A stretch of 64,000 bases of DNA from Mugil cephalus (Eukaryota; Chordata; Actinopteri; Mugiliformes; Mugilidae). Position 1 is the stretch's first letter. The number at the start of each line of letters is the position of its first letter. The stretch covers positions 27,959,501 through 28,023,500 of the forward strand of contig NC_061772.1 in the NCBI RefSeq assembly GCF_022458985.1. Direction: 5' to 3'. Below are positions 59,401 to 64,000 of this stretch, in pieces. Position numbers and translations under genes: made by a program. The notes under the pieces are model-generated. The model was not told the DNA's origin, made no database searches, and saw only the letters and a program-made list of their open reading frames with translations.

Positions 59401-62400
59401 TTTACATCCAAACATTTAATATTAATTATTATTTTACTATTTGTTTGCAGTTAGGACACATTCTCTTGGCTCCATAAATTTACTCTCCATCTTTCCAACA
59501 ACAGTGACTTCAATGAAAAAAGATGATGCCTTCCAGAAAACTCGGAAATTCTATATTCCAAGACTTCTGATATCATAATATCATGTTACAGGTAAACTTG
59601 GAGGAGAAAAAATAAGTTTTGCATATTGTTACCGTTGGCTGAACATTAAAATATGTGCAGCAGATAACTTTTATTTTGGAAACAATAATTTCTGAGTTTA
59701 ACAACCCAGAGCTCATTTTTTCCCTAAGTTGTCTTGAATGCAGCATCAGCTGGACCTCAACCAAGTTTTCCACCCTACTTCTGATTGGCTCGTGTTTGGA
59801 GACTGAACGCTGCGTTACTCTCGTTTCATCGGTAGGTGAAACTGACAATATCCAACATCAACACATTTTATTTTTGTTTGTTTTAAATCGTGATCAAACG
59901 CCACACGCCAGAGATCCGACATGGATCACGAAACACTTTAAGACCTGATCCTGTGACTAATCGCGTCTGCTCTAAGGGAAGAACTTTATTCTGGAACATG
60001 AAGTCAGCCAGAAGGGAAATTTGTAGATTACATAACGTGGATGTTTAGTGAGGTGGTAGCAGGAGATCATCACTCAATACTAATAACTTGATGAATCATC
60101 TACGCTCTGGTTAAAGAGGACGTGAAGCAACAACAAAACGCGTTTGAGAAGAAGAGAAAAGTTTCCAGAGTTTATGACACGACCAGAACCAGAACCAGAA
60201 CACAAGGTACGAGCTGCCCTCTCCACTTTATTATTAACTTTTACAGAAACATTTATTGGACTGAATCCAGTCCAGAGAAAACAGCGAAAAACAAGAAAAG
60301 CTTTTATCAGAATATTTAACATCAGATTGGGACTTTGGGGAATTTGACTTTATCCTTCGCTTGGTTGAATTAGAAACACTTGGTTAAGATGTTTTGTTAA
60401 GCTTTGGTTCTGTTGGGTTTCACTCACGGGTCAAAGACTTCCCAGTCTTCCTCGTAGGAAGCGTCGGGTGGTACCGCGGTGGGAGGAGCGTCCACGTACG
60501 TCATGTCTGGACTGGAGCCTGGAGCTTCAAACACAACGAGAAACATTTTTAAGAATCGTGGAAATAAGCGAAATAACAGCGTAAATCCGTATTATAACGC
60601 TTTCTTAGCGACTCACCTGTGAGAGGGGGGAGGTCGGCGGCGGCGTCGAGCTCGCCCTCGTCCGTCGTGGGACACGCCTCGAGGATGTGGGGAGGCCGTA
60701 GAGGCGGCAGCTGCGTTACACTAGCGTAGAAGTTAGTGGGGGCACACATTTCCTGCGTGGATGTGGCCGTGCTGGTGGGCGTCTCCACCGCCTGCTCGAT
60801 GTCCAGCTGTTTGACGATCTCCTCGGCCTCCAGAGCCTGGTCCGGAGAGTCCGAGCCAGAAGAGGCTGAAGAAACCAACACAGTGGAGACACTTTTAGGA
60901 GGATGTGGTGGAGGAACGGCGATAAATTATCACCAAGCAGGAACAACATTTATATGTTATTTGGTGGACTTTCACTTCAGGATGTCACAATTTTAAAAAG
61001 ATCAGATCAATATCACACCTCATCATAGCTCAGTGTTTTGTACTTAAGTTATTTTTAGCCCGGCGATAAAACAAAAACGTCCCTGTAGCATAAAAAAAAA
61101 CATCTTCTGCTGTTTTAGTGGCTGCTGTTCCAAAACCTGTGCAACGTGGACAAAACAGAACAAAACAAAAAAAGCTGTGTTGTCCATCGCGCTGCTGTAA
61201 CCGCGTATAAATAAAACAAACAGTCATTTTAGTATGACGTCGTATCAATGTGATGACATACCGTATTTTCCGGACTATAAGTCGCGTTTTTTTTCACAGT
61301 TTGGCCGGGGGTGCGACTTATACTCTGGAGCGACTTATGTGTGAAATTATTAACACATTATTACCGTTTATATCATTTCACATGTTATTTTCACACTAAA
61401 CTGCAAGAGGGCGCTCTAGGCCTGTGTTGATAATTTCAACATTGGCAGTAACTTTTAAAAACAACTGAGAAGGGGTTTCACAAAAATGGCACCGAAAAGA
61501 AAATCATATTCTGCAGATTACAAGCTGCAAGTAGTAAAATATGCAGCGGAAAACGGTAATCGAGCAGCAGAAAGAAAGTTTGGAGTTAGCGAGAAACTTG
61601 TAAGGGAACTGGCGAAAAGCGGAGGTTACTCTTACTGAAATGAAGAAAATAAAAAAAAGCCAATCGCGGGCTAAAAGCTAGGTGGCCACAGCTAGAGGAA
61701 CGAGTTCGCACATGGGTGCTTGAACAACGTGCGACGTAGAAGAGGAAGCGCCGTATCTTCTACCTCCGGAGTTAGCGGAGTTGTTTAAAAGTGACACCGA
61801 GGATGAAGATTTCATTGGATTTTAGTTATTTGGAGTGACACGGATGGTTTGGTAAACTTCTTAGCATGTTATTTATGCTATAGTTATCTGAATAACTCTT
61901 AATATGTTATGTTAACATCCCAGGCACGTTCTCAGTTGTGTCATGTAACGTAAGCACAATTATTCAGCCTGTTGTTGCCTCTATTCTATTTTTATTTTAA
62001 ATTGCCTTTCAAGATGACATGTCTGTTCTTGGTGTTGGATTTTATTAAATAAATTTCCCCCAAAAATGCGACTTATACTCCAGTGCGACTTATATATGTT
62101 TTTTCCTTCTTTATTATGCATTTTATGGCTGGTGCGACTTATAGTCCGGAAAATACGGTATGTGTCGGAGGAGGTGCCTCTGCCCGCTTGGCTCGGGGTG
62201 ATGTGAGTGTGGGCCAGCGGGTGACGGGGGAGGGAGTAATAATAATAATAAATAATAATGCACTGGTTTTCCAGTAGATGCTCAAAGTGCTTACAAATTA
62301 ATGCATAAACTACCACTTGAGTTCAAACTGGGAGTTAGGTGGGTTAAGCGTCTTGCTCAAGGATACTACAACTAAAGGTAGAGCGGAATCGACCTGGCAA

Positions 62401-63896
62401 CCTTTCGGTTATTGGACGACCGTTCTACCTTCGATCTCAGATCAAGGGAGCAAAACAACTGTCACTAATACCGGAGCTTAGTGGCGTAAAAGTCAACGAG
62501 CTTCCACGTCCGCTTACCATTTTTAGCTGGTGAGAAGAAATTGAAAACCGGCGAGAAGATGGTCCCGAGTAAAGTTGTCCTGGGTGGGCTGGTGGTCACC
62601 TCGACCGCCGTCGTCTCCTCCAGGCTCCCGTTGGGCTTCTCCTTACTCCTGTCGTGATTGGTCGCCTCTGCAGAGGAAACATTTTTAAGGTTTGAGAGCA
62701 TTAAACAGAAGCGGGAGGGCGGAAATAAACATTAATATTATTATTATTTCAAGCTACACTTACGTCCATTGACGGAGCCTCTCCTACCAACTCTGCTTAT
62801 AGTTTTCCGGGGGGTGTTGGTGTTCGGGGTCGTGGAGGTGATCAGGTTGTTGTCCACGTCACAGTGGAGGCGAGTCTTCTTGGCCGGGCTTTCCGGCTGC
62901 ACCTGACATAGACCACGTCAACGGTTATTTTGGAAAGTTCTTACGCACAGCAGACATGTTTAGTCAGGTCATATTGTCCTTTTTCTTCTTCTACTACTAC
63001 TCTGATTTCGATGCTAGCCTACCAAACATTAAATCAGAAGAGGAAGAAGATGTGTTGACACTTGAGGCGTATCCCTATTAATTAATAACTAAACGAGCTA
63101 ATACGAAGGAAGACTACGAAGCGGCTTGATTTTAGCCTTTTCTGCATCTTTTTAAAAACCTGCTACTGCTTCGTGTCCTGTTAACGTGACAGTGTGATAA
63201 TCCACCAGACATACATCGCACAATCTGCCAAGACACAAAAGTTGATGCTGCGCAGTTTCTATTATAAAAGAAACCCATGTAGATTATATAAAAAGGACTT
63301 TCAATTAGGATTTAATGAGAAAATACCAAGAGGAAATGAACAATACTGTGTAAAAACATCACCCCTCCCCACCCATGTGCTCTTCCTCAGGACAAACTTC
63401 TTTAGCCGAGTTGACTTTTCCACTTGTTACTACCTCCTGTCCCTGCACACCGACTCTGTGAGCCAGAAGCTAAATTTAGACCAGAGTCCGAGTTCTCAGA
63501 CAAGCTGCTGCATTCCACCAGACATTTCTTGGGAAACATGACACTCTTGCAGCAAGAAAACACAGCATTTAACTCCGAGACCTGAACAGCACATTGTTAA
63601 ATACAAGCTTTAAAACAGAAGTGGCAAAAAAAAAAGATGGAAGCTTCTTTTAACTTTCCTAGAACATGCGCCGCAGTCACATAATAATAAATAATAATAA
63701 TAAAGATAAAAATGGGCAGGTAGTTTACCTTCACAGCATTTCCTCTGATGAACTTCTTGATGGTGGAGAACAACCCTCTCCCTCCGCTAGAAGGAGTGTC
63801 CTCCTCTACTTCTGAATGCCTCCGCTTGGTTCGGGACGGGCGGCTTGCCAGAGTGGGGATCGGTTGCTGAGACGCCTTACGCATTCTCAGCCTCAT
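56443..63896 (-). CDS. ctdspl2: CTD small phosphatase-like protein 2
   Basis: SCP/FCP-type Ser/Thr phosphatase of the HAD superfamily; the family acts on the RNA polymerase II CTD and, in mammals, on BMP-pathway SMADs; nuclear. Coding exons: 63896-63729, 62902-62764, 62667-62518, 60865-60617, 60524-60428, 59008-58897, 58799-58713, 58360-58298, 58199-58120, 57748-57622, 56698-56603, 56508-56443. Frames join to 477 aa (human 466). The N-terminus is basic and disordered ([31 protein letters not shown]). The catalytic domain has VLDLDETLVHC with Asp about 304 and 306 split across an exon junction, [14 protein letters not shown], and [13 protein letters not shown] with Asp about 415. It ends [10 protein letters not shown]. 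The start is fixed by conservation of MRLR; the upstream ATG at 63,913 is out of frame and meets a stop at once. Upstream exon(s) are outside the window. Confidence 0.95.
61261..62158 (+). mobile_element. Non-autonomous pogo-like DNA transposon
   Basis: A perfect inverted repeat of about 25 bp begins CCGTATTTTCCGGACTATAA and closes the element at 62,158, with TA on both outer sides (61,259-61,260; 62,159-62,160). Subterminal copies of 'gcgacttat' repeat inside both ends. Length 898 bp. It sits in the ctdspl2 intron between exons 62667-62518 and 60865-60617, opposite in strand to the gene. Confidence 0.8.
61486..61825 (+). pseudogene. Internally deleted pogo-like transposase
   Basis: A frame from 61,486 opens with [19 protein letters not shown] and [18 protein letters not shown], a helix-turn-helix DNA-binding domain like that in POGK-type and other pogo proteins. 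A frameshift leads to a stop at 61,636. The frame resumes as [15 protein letters not shown] and [14 protein letters not shown], then jumps to [19 protein letters not shown] and a stop at 61,825. The DDE catalytic core is missing, so this copy cannot transpose by itself. Confidence 0.75.
62255..62440 (-). mobile_element. Degenerate tRNA-derived SINE
   Basis: Read on the minus strand it has 'aaggtagaacggtcgtccaa', 'aaccgaaaggttgcc', 'ggtcgattcc' and later 'ccttgagcaagac', matching the layout of the SINE at 39,571-39,815. The head is incomplete. It lies 75 bp from ctdspl2 exon 62667-62518 and follows an AAT run. Confidence 0.55.
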
Positions 63897-64000
63897 TGTT
63901 TTAGCAGTCACATGTAAGGCTGTTTAAAACAAAAAAAAAAGAAAAGACATAATGTAAAAAAAGACGGCAGATACAGGAAATCATTATGACTAAACCATCA

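Noticed and set aside
63911..63913. Upstream ATG as start of ctdspl2
   Set aside because: It is out of frame and followed directly by TGA; the start at 63,896 matches the conserved MRLR terminus.

Overview
The window is nuclear DNA of a ray-finned fish. Four vertebrate genes with GT-AG introns sit in AT-rich sequence full of fish-type Tc1-like elements, MITEs, tRNA-SINEs and LINE fragments. A percomorph-like teleost is my guess; the sequence does not name the species. No bacterial genes, CRISPR arrays, rRNA or free-standing tRNA genes were seen.

Layout. 1-7,070 is intergenic and repeat-rich. 7,073-13,420 (+) is cilp, a secreted cartilage/extracellular-matrix protein, with a TATA box, one untranslated exon and eight coding exons. 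It converges on eif3j (13,440-19,000, -), a loosely attached subunit of translation factor eIF3, in eight coding exons; their polyadenylation signals lie within about 90 bp. 19,872-51,490 (-) is strc (stereocilin), the hair-bundle protein of the inner ear. I could thread it through 29 coding exons in one open frame of 2,033 codons. 52,000-53,100 is an intergenic tandem array. 53,400-63,896 (-) is ctdspl2, an SCP/FCP-type nuclear phosphatase, with a long 3' UTR and twelve coding exons; its 5' untranslated exon(s) lie beyond the right edge.

Exon calls were made by hand: splice-site consensus, frame continuity across every junction, and recalled similarity to the human proteins. All four CDSs sum to exact multiples of three (cilp 3,492; eif3j 744; strc 6,102; ctdspl2 1,434 nt, stops included).

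The genes do not form a pathway. They are a syntenic block: human EIF3J, CTDSPL2, STRC and CILP all lie on chromosome 15q. The most interesting points are the array of six cysteine-rich modules in the N-terminal half of stereocilin, a local duplication that copied the end of a strc exon into another intron, a TTAA-flanked non-autonomous transposon family, a Tc1-like MITE family of about ten copies, and a pogo-like element that keeps its DNA-binding domain but has lost its catalytic core. I found no clearly new biological system.
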